64,000 bases of DNA from Pelecanus crispus (lineage: Eukaryota; Chordata; Aves; Pelecaniformes; Pelecanidae), in contig NC_134643.1 in the NCBI RefSeq assembly GCF_030463565.1, positions 47,964,221 to 48,028,220 on the forward strand, in the 5' to 3' direction. Below the pieces are notes generated by a model. It was not told the origin of the DNA, did no database searches, and saw nothing but the letters and a program-made list of their open reading frames with translations. The position numbers and the translations under genes were made by a program. Shown piece by piece: positions 38,801-50,800 of this stretch. Numbering within the stretch: the first letter of the stretch is position 1; each line of letters begins with the position of its first letter.

Positions 38801-41800
38801 TGGAAGTAACACATTCAGTTGCTTAGCTTTGTAAAGGCATCTAACTCTCCGAACTTGCCACCTAAGGGAGGTAACTCTACACAGACCCCTGGAACACTTA
38901 ACAGCCTTTGGACCTTAGGGCCTGATACTGTGCCACTGAGGTCAACAACAATTTTGCAATTTAACCGAACAGGAAAACGGTCAAATGTTCTATGAGGACA
39001 ATAAGCTTAAATGAGAGCATTCATAAATGGTCAAATTGCCACTGAAACTTTAATACACTGCAAACAGAAATTAAGCACATACCTTAGGTGTGAACATGTG
39101 ACGAATTCCATCCACTGACCCATTAAGGAGCAGTCCTCTGATCAGAAAGCATAAAAGTACCACATAAGGAAAAAGGGAACTAAAATACATGATCTGAAAA
39201 ACATTAAAAAGAAATTTAACATGACATCCACGGACTTTATTTTCAATAGCTTCATTCATTACTCAGTGTATGACTGAACTGATAATCATACGCTCTAAGA
39301 AATATGCGTAACACTTCCCATTCCCCTTGTCTCTGCAAAAGAAAGTAAAATCACATGACTGTAAAATCAATTCTGTACTGTATTAAAACAAAACGGTTGC
39401 CATTGTGTTGACTAACTGATGATAAACTGCTGAGCTTCCAGGGAAATTCATTATGAATTCAATGAGATGATGACGAGAAGGACAAAAGTAGATTGTTTTA
39501 GAAATGCTTCACTTTACAAACGCACTTTGATTCAAGTACATAGCATGGTAAAGATATGCAGCATGAACAGAAACTCATTCTGTCTTCAGAAGGAGAGAAG
39601 ATAGTCAGTGGAAAGTATATTACCAATGGATTCAAACCATTGTTAAGTAACTCTTACTGCCAAAACAAAAGAAAAGCTGAGGATATTCTCTGATATACAG
39701 AAATGATTTAAGATCTAGTAGGTTTGAGTCATAAAAACTAGAAAGCAATATTGCACTGACTACTGGACAAACAAAAAAAATGCCACAGAGTTGTCAGAAT
39801 CCTGAAGCACAACGCTGTGCAGCTTTCCACGCTGAAGCAGCATGCTTTTGCTACTGCATTTGTGAAGCCCAACACTTTTGGGCTTCCGTATCACTTAAAC
39901 ACTTGTATAACAGAACATCTTTCTGACACACTGCCTGACTCATTTATCTAAAACAAAGACTAAATAAAAAATTAGTAGTCAAATACAATCTTTCATTCTC
40001 CATCATGAATGAAAACAAATCATTCTGTGCTTTAAAGTTCAGTAAAATGATTCTCTCTCTACACTTGCTAATTGTTTCTTTAACTGAAATACGCTACAGA
40101 GGTCACAGAAATTTCCACCTCAGTGACAAACTTTTTAATTGCAAAGAATTTTGCTATTAGAACAGATTATTTTTCATCTGAAAGTCCCATTGAGATCAAC
40201 AGAGCTAGTAAATCATTCACTAGCCAATCCATTTGGGTGCATGGAAAGGAAAGAAGACAAGGTGATGGACTCGGATGCAAGAGGATGGTTAGTCATTAGT
40301 CAAAAGAAACAATCCAGAATCCAGAAAAGCAGCTGTGTTAATGACAGAAGCATGGATACCAATGACAGTAACAATAAAAACCAAAATGCCAAGGAATTCT
40401 GATGACGTGAGTGCACTGCAATCTTACTGTGAGCATACGTGGAAACCTAATTCCTTAGACATTCAGAAACACACAGACTTACGCTGCATTAACAATTCAA
40501 CAAAGCTGAGGTACAGTTACTTGCAACAGTTACGTTGATGAGAGCAGAAATTATTCTTCTTCAGATCTCCATTCCCACTACATTACTACAATTCCCACTA
40601 AAATTACTGTAATCTTAATGCTTAACTATTAACATTCCTGTACTCGAGATTATACAAATACTGGGGTGAGTCACAGCTTCTAACCTGCTCCTACATGTTT
40701 CTTGAGATGGTGTGGTGAACAAAAATGTCCTGAAATGTTTCAAAGTAAACCACTGTCATTTAGATAAACAGTATACTCACTTTGCCTGAAGACTGAATGC
40801 CTTTGATCATGGCGAGGCATACCATGACCCAGGCAGCCAGCAAGCAGACAGTCATCTTCCAATTTAAACCCCCGCTCTCTGACAGAGAGCTGGAAATATT
40901 CAGCGCTTCTCTGTACCAGTAATAAGTGGTTGCAGAACTTTTTTCACACTCTGGCTCCACAACTGTCAAGAGATGTTAGCAAGTAAAGAATGGGTTCAGG
41001 ACAGAAGGATTTTCCCAACATTTCATAACAATGTTCTACCAACCCCCAGTATTTGCAATTGTGTTGTCATCATTTACTGAGAAACTAAACTCACAAAGAG
41101 TCGTAAGACATTCACTAAAAGTGACTGCTGTCGGTGAAACGTTCTGGAAAAATCTTTGTAAAACAACCTTTTGGGATAATGTATTCCTCTGCCTGTGGTC
41201 AATCCAAGTCCCAGGCAAAATTTAGTTTTCACCTAAGTACTAAACAGTAGGCAGGCCTAGATGAAAACATACATTTCATTTATCACTGAATAAACTGCTG
41301 AGCTTCCAGGGAAATTCATTATGAATTCAATGAGATGATGATGAGAAGGACAAAAGTAGATTGGTTTAGAAATGCTTCACTTTACAAACGCACTTTGATT
41401 CAAGTACATAGCATGGTAAAGATATGCAGCACGATTAGATTGCCTACATATGATACTGTGGCTTACATACTATGAAAAGTATCTCTCTGAAATTGAACAC
41501 TGAATTATATTAATTTTGAAAATATATGGAAAACAAATTCTCAATTGTGTCTGCTTTGATACGACACTCAAATCAACAGGCACTAATTACTATTAGAAAT
41601 GATAAAATAATAACATACCAAAGTGATGAGAAAAGGAAAAAACGGCTCCTACACAGTTATGTTAAATGGAAGTTGCTATGTGTATTCCAGAAGTGGTTTT
41701 TTGATTATACTGTAATTCTGCTTTATTCACATTACCAAACAGTTTAAGAAATTGTGTGTATCTAGACATATAATACATATAAATAGAAAGAATTCTTCAA

Positions 41801-44800
41801 AGAAAATATGCACTTTTTAATAAATTATTTATATCTGACAATCAATCATATCTCTAAGCTAGAAGAGAAAAATATACTAATTTTAAGAAACCTAACACAG
41901 GTGTCAGATCTTCACTGAAATAAACTGTCAAAAATTATAGGATGCTATCAAATATAATACTTTTCTTTGTTTAAGCTTAGTTCAGATGGCCTCTGCTGAA
42001 GTTAGGCTGACACACTGTATCTTAATATTTAGGCAGTGTAAGAGTATGTAAACAGACGAACACTATGGCTCGATTAATGGACAACAGCTTGTGGAATACA
42101 GTCAATTTGACTGTTTGCCAACATTCACAAATACTGATTATTTTAAACAACTGAAGCAAGCAACTCTGGCAAAGACACTATTGAAACATTGTACAACTTT
42201 TCAAATGTCCCTGTTATGTTCTTTATTAAAGGGGTAAAAAAACACAAAAGGTAATAAAAGAAAATTTAAGATCTGAAATAAAAAGAAATGAAAATAAATA
42301 TTTCATTTTTCAAGAGCAAGGATAATGCAAAGTGCGTAACTACTGCAAGATAACCAAAACCAAGGGATAAGGAACTTTTAGATGCTGTTGTATAATATGT
42401 CCATGTGAGACTATCTCATTACAGCAACAAACCAATGACCAATCATCTAATTTCTATTGGTTTACAAAGCAAACAATGCTTTTATCACATGCATTTCATT
42501 AATGCTTACAGTTTTCCATTTTCTGTTTTGTTAGTAATGCAACACTTTTTGCTTTGTCACCAGGAAGTATCCCACTAATTGAAATGTAGAAATATCTGTC
42601 TTCCACCTTTGTTTTTCACCAAATAAGCATAAAAAGCAGTATCAAAATCAGGAAAAAAAGAAATCAGAATTTTCTTTTTCTGCAACACACTAAAGAGCAG
42701 TCTCCTAATTTCATTACTCTTTAAAATGCTGTTGACAGTGATGTTCCTTTCCAAATACAGTATATTTATCTTAGATTAGGTTTCTTTATTGTACTTTTTC
42801 CAAGTAATGTGACACCTTACTGAGATGCAAAACCAGCTTTGCATACACCACTTTTTTCCCACAAATTTCTCTTTGAATTGTATTTTTTCTCCTTGTTGTT
42901 TGAAAATCTCCAATTTTATATATTTTACATTATTTTTAAGAACATTAATATAGACTTACAGGTGTGAGATGTATTTTTAACTAAAGGACACTGGTCCCAT
43001 GGTAACGGATGCTGAAAAGACTGGGAAAAGTAAAACAGACTCCATCCAATAATGACATTGTAGTACAGGGCCACAAAGAAACATACCTATTTAAAAAAAA
43101 AAAAGATAAAGGGAGTTACATTTATTACTATATTTGTACACTAAAAAACCCCAAAAAACCAACCCTGCTGAACTTCTGCATATTTCTGTGTATCAGACAC
43201 TGAACAAAATTTTAATTAAAATAAGGCAGACTAAGAACTGAATGGCTTGCCCCTTTAAAGTACCTGGCATTTTCTAAATTTTCACTTTTCTCTGTATTTA
43301 TCGTGTAACACCTATATTTTTACAGGCTTTTTTCTCCAGAAGACTACTCTGTTCCCTAGTTCCTAATTTCAAAAGAATCACAAAATACAAGCTGACTGGT
43401 TTTACAGACACTTCTCTATCAACATTTTTAACATACTAATTTAATATCTTCCAAAACAGTGTAAACTGACCTCGACGCCCACCTACAATCAGTGGCCTTT
43501 TCCTGTAGCAAAACAGAAAGTCTAAATCATACAGACTGAAACCAAATCACACAATTCATCTTAAAAACTTACTACGCAGCTTGCAAATCCAATTCCTCCA
43601 AGTTTAGGGCTGATATAATTCCACACACCAATACTCCCTCGGCGGATCCTCTGTCCCACGGCAAGCTCCAAGAAAAACAGTGGAATCCCTATTATCAGTA
43701 GCAAGATTAAGTACGGCACAAGATAGGCACCTATGAAATAAGTATAAATCAGAGTGAGAGGGAGAAGAGTCAGAACTTGACACAACAAATGTGAAACCTT
43801 CTAATAACTTCAAGTTTGAATTACTGTCATTCACTGCAAAGCTTTTTTGATCACATGCAAAGAGTAATTTTACCTGAATCTTGGCCATACATCTTGTAAG
43901 ATATGAAAAGCCCAGAGACATGGAATTTCTAAAGCACTGTAAAATTTTGAGGCAAAACTTTCAGTAAGTGAGTTATTATCAAATCTAGCTGTTCACTTGT
44001 GCAAAATTTTGGGCATTTGATCAAACTTTTCAGAAATATTCCTGATGCAATCAGGAGCTGAATCAACATTTCTTAAAAAGCTCTACACTTTGACTTGTAA
44101 AAAGAGCAGCAAGACTGAATTGATAAAGGAAATACAGAAAATACTGTGCATACAACATTCTGAATTTCATCCAATCTTAAGTGGTTTCAGAAGACCATAC
44201 TGTTTATTTCTCCAAGTGCACCTCAGATGCTCAGAAAGGGGATTTCACAATGTACAGAATAATGATTCTATGCAGCTAAGCAAGAAAACTGTATCAGCCC
44301 GTTTCTACCAGGCTCCAGACAGAGACTAGAGACATGAGGTGGAAATGAAATGGAGTATTTTAGATCCAGACCTTGCAGTATTCACAAACTCTCATTAAAG
44401 ACGTATTTGGAAATGCAACTGTTACTTCACCTTTAGACACACAGACGTAAAACAATTCCTTTTTTCAAGCTCTTATTCCCAGGAAGTGGTCATATACAAC
44501 TCTAACTTCAGGATGTATCTCCATTTATTTCAGTAAAACTAACTGCAAGCAAAGACATCCATACACTACATGCACTGACCAGTTCAGAGCCTGTTAGGAA
44601 GTTATTCCTCCTTGCTGTTGAGGAGTATTTAGTACTAGAGCTAACAGAACATTTAGGCATCAGCAATTAGCAACATGGCACCTAATTTTCAAATGCATGG
44701 CTCCCATGCTGCAATACAGAGTACCTAATTCAAAGAGCTTAGGACTTTTGACTGCAACCACTGTAAGGCTAAAGAAAAGCCCTTGAGAGGTGCAGACTGC

Positions 44801-47800
44801 AGCATGTTGGAGCAAGCTACAAAGCAAAGATCTAAAGACCTCAGAAGCTAAGACTAAGAGCTATTAAGTTGTCTAATCAGTCTATTCATCTCTATGATGA
44901 GAGGGAAGCTGAGCGAAGTTCAGAAACCAATTTGGGATTTATCTTCAACTCCAGCTAAGCCCTACTTTATGTTTCGTCATCCAGCGTCAACTTTCTAGGG
45001 CTTTTTTAGCCCTAGGAGTCTATCAAAATACACTGGCATTTGCATATCCTTAGTAGGTAGCTTATCTCATGGAATACAGTTTATTTTAGAAAAGTTAAAC
45101 TTTCCTAAGCTGTGCAGGAGGCCTCAGATTTTCTGGTACCATCCACTCCTATTTAGGTCCACATGCTATTTTGCTCTTCATGAAATACACACAAATTGGA
45201 CATCACCTTCCATTATAAAGATCTTACAAAGACTCTAAGCATAGAGTAACTACAGTCTTGAGTCTAAGAAAAGTAAGAAAAGAGACAGAAGGAAATCTGC
45301 GAAAAAACTACTGGTGGACCAGACAAAGAATATTGATCTTATTTACCTCACAGTCTATAGGCTATTGTTAGCAATGAAATAGCTCCTTGTGTTCTGTTTT
45401 CATGACATGATAATATGATATGCAATGATATTGTCTGAGCAGCATTTGGTCAAAACCTATGCCAGGCTCTGAACAATGTACTGGTTTTGAGGTTACAATC
45501 CTCCCTCATAGAACCAAACATCACAGTCTATCTATCCGTTTCAGCCCAGCATAGACTTAAGTGTTATTTCTGCTGAGGTAGCAGCTACATTCCCAACCAG
45601 TACTTTTGTGTCTCTTGTGGTTCCTCTTGTACGTGCACATAACGGAAAGAACCATGAAAAAAGAGACAACAGAGACAGAAGGAAATAAACATGAGGAATA
45701 GAGTAACAACCACATTCCAAAATGAGGGGGACTGTCTGTCTTAGGAATATGTAAGACAAATAATACCATTGAATACCCTTGATTTATCATCAACATTCTC
45801 CCAAAATTTCTGCGAGACAAGTATACCATTAATTCATACTGCAAATGAGCAGCTTTGGCATCACTATCTTTAAAAATTTGGTCATACATTTAACTGAAAG
45901 TCAACAGTACATAGTTTTTTAAATAGTATAACACTACTGTAAATGATACCTGAGGTCTTAATTAGACAGGTGTTGCATAGCTGAGCAGAGACAAGCCTAA
46001 ACAGCTCAAAAAAGTTGGGGCCTAAGTGACTTACCCTGTATCCCACTGGATGACTGTACTAGAGCAGGAACTGAACCCAGCTCTTCAGTGTCCCAGTCCA
46101 CAACCTTAATCACAAGGCTGCAAAGTTAAGCACATGTTTAAAGACTGGGCTGACGTGGGTGTTTTATGGTGCAGTATCAATGTAAGTTGCAAGATTTATC
46201 AGTCAGAGTCAACTAAATGAGTTAAATAAATGTGGTGTTAAATCCACATTACATTATGCATGACACAACCCTGTAATTCAGTGTTTGAGTGGCCAGAAGA
46301 CTTAATCTCTATACTGCAGGGCTTGTGCAGAGCACTTGAGGCGCTGGTCTTCTCTTCATTCAAACCTGCTGAGCTCCCTTCTGATCTTGTGCCCCTCCCC
46401 AAAAGAACATAATGGAAAACAGTGCACATACGAGTTTCAGTGTGATACAGTTTGGACATAGCTGGATTATACAACCATGTATCACAGCTGCAAAGGGCTT
46501 CTGTGCCCTATAGTCAACATGAAACCACAGCACCTCTGGACAAGTATTTTGCTTCAGCCTTCCCTTGAAGATAGACATACTTCAAAGAAATGTAAGACAT
46601 CTTCACTTCATCATAAAACAGAACCACTATGGAAACAGTTCAGCATGTCTCGTTTGCCGGTGCATGAAAACATGGGTCCTTGGAGTTACAATATTGAAGA
46701 AGAATCATTTTTATTTGAATTAGAACAATAAACTATACATGCTGGCCTTGAACAGCATCCTACAATTAGTTATATTATCTGCTAGATCTGCCAGCTAAGC
46801 AACCTTCTGCATATTACAATTCTGTGTAGTTCAGGATCCCCAGGTGTCCTTTCTACATTTTCAAAATTATTCTACTTTAAAGTCACTTTTTTGCATATTT
46901 TGGCCTTAAACACTGGCTTTCATATTAAAAAAACTCATCTCAACTTCATAAGGAAAAAAAAAAATCTAAAAAAATATACCTCACCCTCTTTCACTAGAAT
47001 GAATGACAAAGATACAAAAGATTTCAGGAACTGGTGAATGTCAATACTGTGCACAGCACTGCTTTGATTTCTTAATTTTTTTATTTAACCAAGCACCATA
47101 ATGGGATAACTAGTAAATTGTCTCTCTTGTACATATTGTAATATCATTTGGCAACATTATTGAAATGGAATATTAACATTGGTTTTGATTTAAGTTCTTA
47201 CAAACACTCAGGGGTGAAATAACATAAAATGACATGATTCATAGTGATTAAAGAGTTGGAAAATAATTTCAGAAGCAATAATGCAAGATGACATAACTAT
47301 TACCACTTTGATACTACAGAAGAACTTTTCTTCTCCTAGCATTCTTGATGTAACCTGGAAAATCTAGTAACATTCCAGATTTGTTTCAACTGCTGCTGTG
47401 CTAGTTTTTAATTGTCTAGTGCCTGATTTAATTCTTATTCAATGAAGGTGAGCTTTACCACTGTCTGGAGGAGACATCCCAGTTCTTACAGCTTATTGGA
47501 CACTTACTAATAGAAAGCTAGCTAGAAGCTGATATTCAGATGAAGATCAACGTACTTTCGATGTTGAACGTTAAAATTTTCAAAGTTATGACAAGTGGGC
47601 AACAAAACACTATAGGTTTACAGTCTACTAAGGTCCTATAAGTGAAATTATTTACATTACAAAATACAAACTGCTTTTATCAGGAAAACTGATAAAAGAT
47701 TTTATGTTTTATCTGTAGGTTTGTAGTCTATCCTACTGATAAGATAGTCCTGCTGTCGCTAGTCTTTCACAGTTTAAATATGTTCAGGTGTGCCTACTTA

Positions 47801-50800
47801 CAAAACTGTGCTTAAAGGATGAAAATCCCCTTAGCCAATAATCTTCAATGAAGAATTACACTTGCAAAATAAAAAGAAGACATTTTCAGCACACTGAAGT
47901 ACAACTAAATTTCGAGTCTGATAATACAGTTTAAATGAGAACTCACAAAATAATACTGAAGTCATCAGTGAATTCAAGGCACTGATTGTAAATTATTGAT
48001 CAAAAGCTAAATAATGAAGCCACTGAATCCATACTCAGTTTTGGAATACTTGCTTTGCTCCCATTCTGGTTGTATTAGACAATCAGACCGTAGCTTCTAA
48101 TGACTACTCAGTCTTTTAACAGTTCACATACTATCTCCTCAGCACTTCTCAGCAATACCTGCTTTGCTTTTTGTAAGACCACAGAACTTAACTGTTCAAT
48201 CTGCTGGTATTTCAGTATAAAATCCAGACTACTTAACTGTAAAAACTCATGATGTGACTCTACCCGTGTCAATCTTTTCAAAACATAATGGCAAAATAGT
48301 CTGCTACTGATTTCCCTATGCTGCTCACAGCTTTTATCCATTTACCATTGTTTACTAGTTCTGACATTTTACGTCACAGAGATATTAAAAAGACTGACCT
48401 GAAAAAAACCCAAACAACAGGAAAATTAAGTTAATGCTCAAGAAAATGCAACACAAAAACTTTGGGGGTGCAGTACTTTTTGACTCCTGGTAACACCTGC
48501 AACACTGAAAGTACCTCTTAGATAACTATGTTCACTTGTCTTCATAATAAAACTCACTCAAATATCACTTATTCTAGCAGAACAGCTAATTTAGTTTGCT
48601 TTTGTTACTTCTAATATGTGAAAGTACCATTTTACTTCTGCTAATCCTAAGGAAAAATGACAACCAAACAGAAGAAACTTCAAATATTTCCTTTGTTTGA
48701 AAAAAGTGAAAGGTGTGCAAGCTATTCACGAGATGATAGCAATGAGCAGCAGGAAAATATAGGTCTAGTTTGTCACTATTTATTAGCCTCACCTCAAGAC
48801 TGTGTAGACCTGAGTGGTTTATTTTTAAGGCTCACTATCAGTCATAGAAAGCTGAGGCAGCTTTGAACCTATTGCATGCTAACATAGGTTATGGAATTGT
48901 TATATAGGAACTTGTTATATAGGAACTGAACAAACACACGTATTTGTCTTCATATAGTAAAGAAGCCATAAACTGTAGAGTCTAAAAATGATAAATCTAA
49001 AAAAACCCTTTAACGCTAAGTTAGAGTATACCGAGCTCCAATGCAAATCACCTTTGTGAGGCATCAAGGAAGAAACAGCTTTTTTATCTGTTAGGCTGCA
49101 AAGAGTGGAAGAGGTGCCTTAAGTGCCAGATGGGGACTGGGCATTGCCTACCAGGGAGAAGGGGGACCTGTGGTGGGGACAGAGGTGCAGGCGGCAGAGA
49201 TCTATAGTGAGTTCCTCAAAACTTTACTGAACACCTTCAGCCTCTCATTTGTCGGGCCTAAAACTCCTTTGAGCCCTCCCTCTCATCCCAAGTCAAGAAA
49301 ATGAGCACCCTGGAGTGCTCTCAGTCTCTTCCCAGCCTTTTTCTTTCTCTTGATACTTCCTGCATTGCAGCTACATCCCAAATGTGGATTGAAGTTCATC
49401 CCAGCTGCATACTAGCCTCTCCTCTCACCTCTCAGGACGAACTTTTTGTGGCAAAGGGCCAAGTATGAAAGCCAGCAAAGAGCTACCCAGTCTAGCTGTA
49501 ACATAAACGAGCATAAAAAATACAAGATATTACTCTAAATATTTGTGAGTTTATATGAATTAAAGCAACAGGAAAAACTGTTAAAGGATCACAAGAAAGA
49601 AAACAAAGGCAGTTGTTATGGCAGTACAGACCAGACCCGGAAATGGAGATTGGAAAGATACCTGTGGACATCCAAATCTCAGTGCAGCGTAGTGATACAT
49701 AAGTTACCTTTAAAGATGGTACCGCAGATACCTCACTGCAGCAGTAGAGAGCTCTGAAGTCAGGAGTGTTGGCATACCACAGGCCACATCCATAAACAAA
49801 CCCAATCTCTCTAGAAAACAGGGCGGTAAACACCCAATTTTTTCTCCACAAAAACCTCTAATAATATACAACTATCTGGGCTAACTTTTCTGTGTCTTTT
49901 CAATGTTTATTTTGTTGCTTTTCTTGTTTATGTCACAGAAGTTAAAAAAAGAAGACAAAATTGAAGATTACTACATGGTTAGGATTAGCCTCCTCTGATG
50001 GCTTTGGAACACCTAATGTTGGAAGAAACCTGTGAAGGAAACTAATGAGTAACTATGTTTTTTTTTACTTCTTTAGTTAACCATGTAACTTCGAGTAGAT
50101 TTGCTGGTATACTATTTTTCAATATAATCCCCTTGCCTGATGGTATTTGCCAGATATAAGTTGCTTAAACATAGAGAAGAATATGAAAACCATTTGGACA
50201 AGACTGAAGGTAGAGACCTAGCCATACACCTCACTGACACAGTTCTAATTAAATTCCATGGAAAGGCTGTTTACCTTCTACTCAGAGACTTCAACGGGCA
50301 TTTATAGTAAAGCTTTCTCAGCAAAAGACTACGGAACAGTTCTGAGACTGATACTTAGAATGGATTGCATAAAAACACTCTGAATTTTACCTAAAATGAA
50401 ACATATGTGAAATAGTACGTGTAGCAGAAAACTGGAACCTCACATAAAATGTGTGCAGTTTTTTTTTACCATGCATTTGAACTTTCCCGCCGCCCCTTCC
50501 CCTATTCTTTTACACACTTGTGAGAATTATCTGTCCATCTGCACACACATATACAGGCACCAATGTACTTTGCATGTTTCAATGCTTTGTGTCACCTTCT
50601 CCATCTTGCATTATGGTCAACTTGGAAACCAAGAAAGCTTTAGCTCTAATGATCACTTGCTTTTCTTTGTTGTTCTGAAGGTTCCAATTTGCTAAAATGG
50701 TGCAAAATTATTATTAAAAGCCAAATACATCCTTGTCTCAGCCATGTGCACGTAACATTATGCTTCCACAGACTATGTTATATATCCAAGTTCCTGTAAT

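Larger units (their letters stand above)
35640..39082 (-). other. SLC6A15: SLC6A15 intron 6
   Basis: 3,443 bp, GTATGT...AAACAG. Holds the G12 run, the 38.6-kb palindrome cluster and a T-rich tract at about 35,945-35,961. Confidence 0.95.

Noticed and set aside
44660..44800. Words such as GGCACCTAATTTTCAAATGCATGG and GAGTACCTAATTCAAAGAGC resembling very old amniote repeats; similar words at 38,855-38,960.
   Set aside because: The resemblance is too loose to name a family without a library search.
48108..48341. 77-codon minus-strand frame ending in a helix-like [11 protein letters not shown].
   Set aside because: Inside intron 2, no convincing splice sites in phase with SLC6A15 and no known homologue; likely chance.
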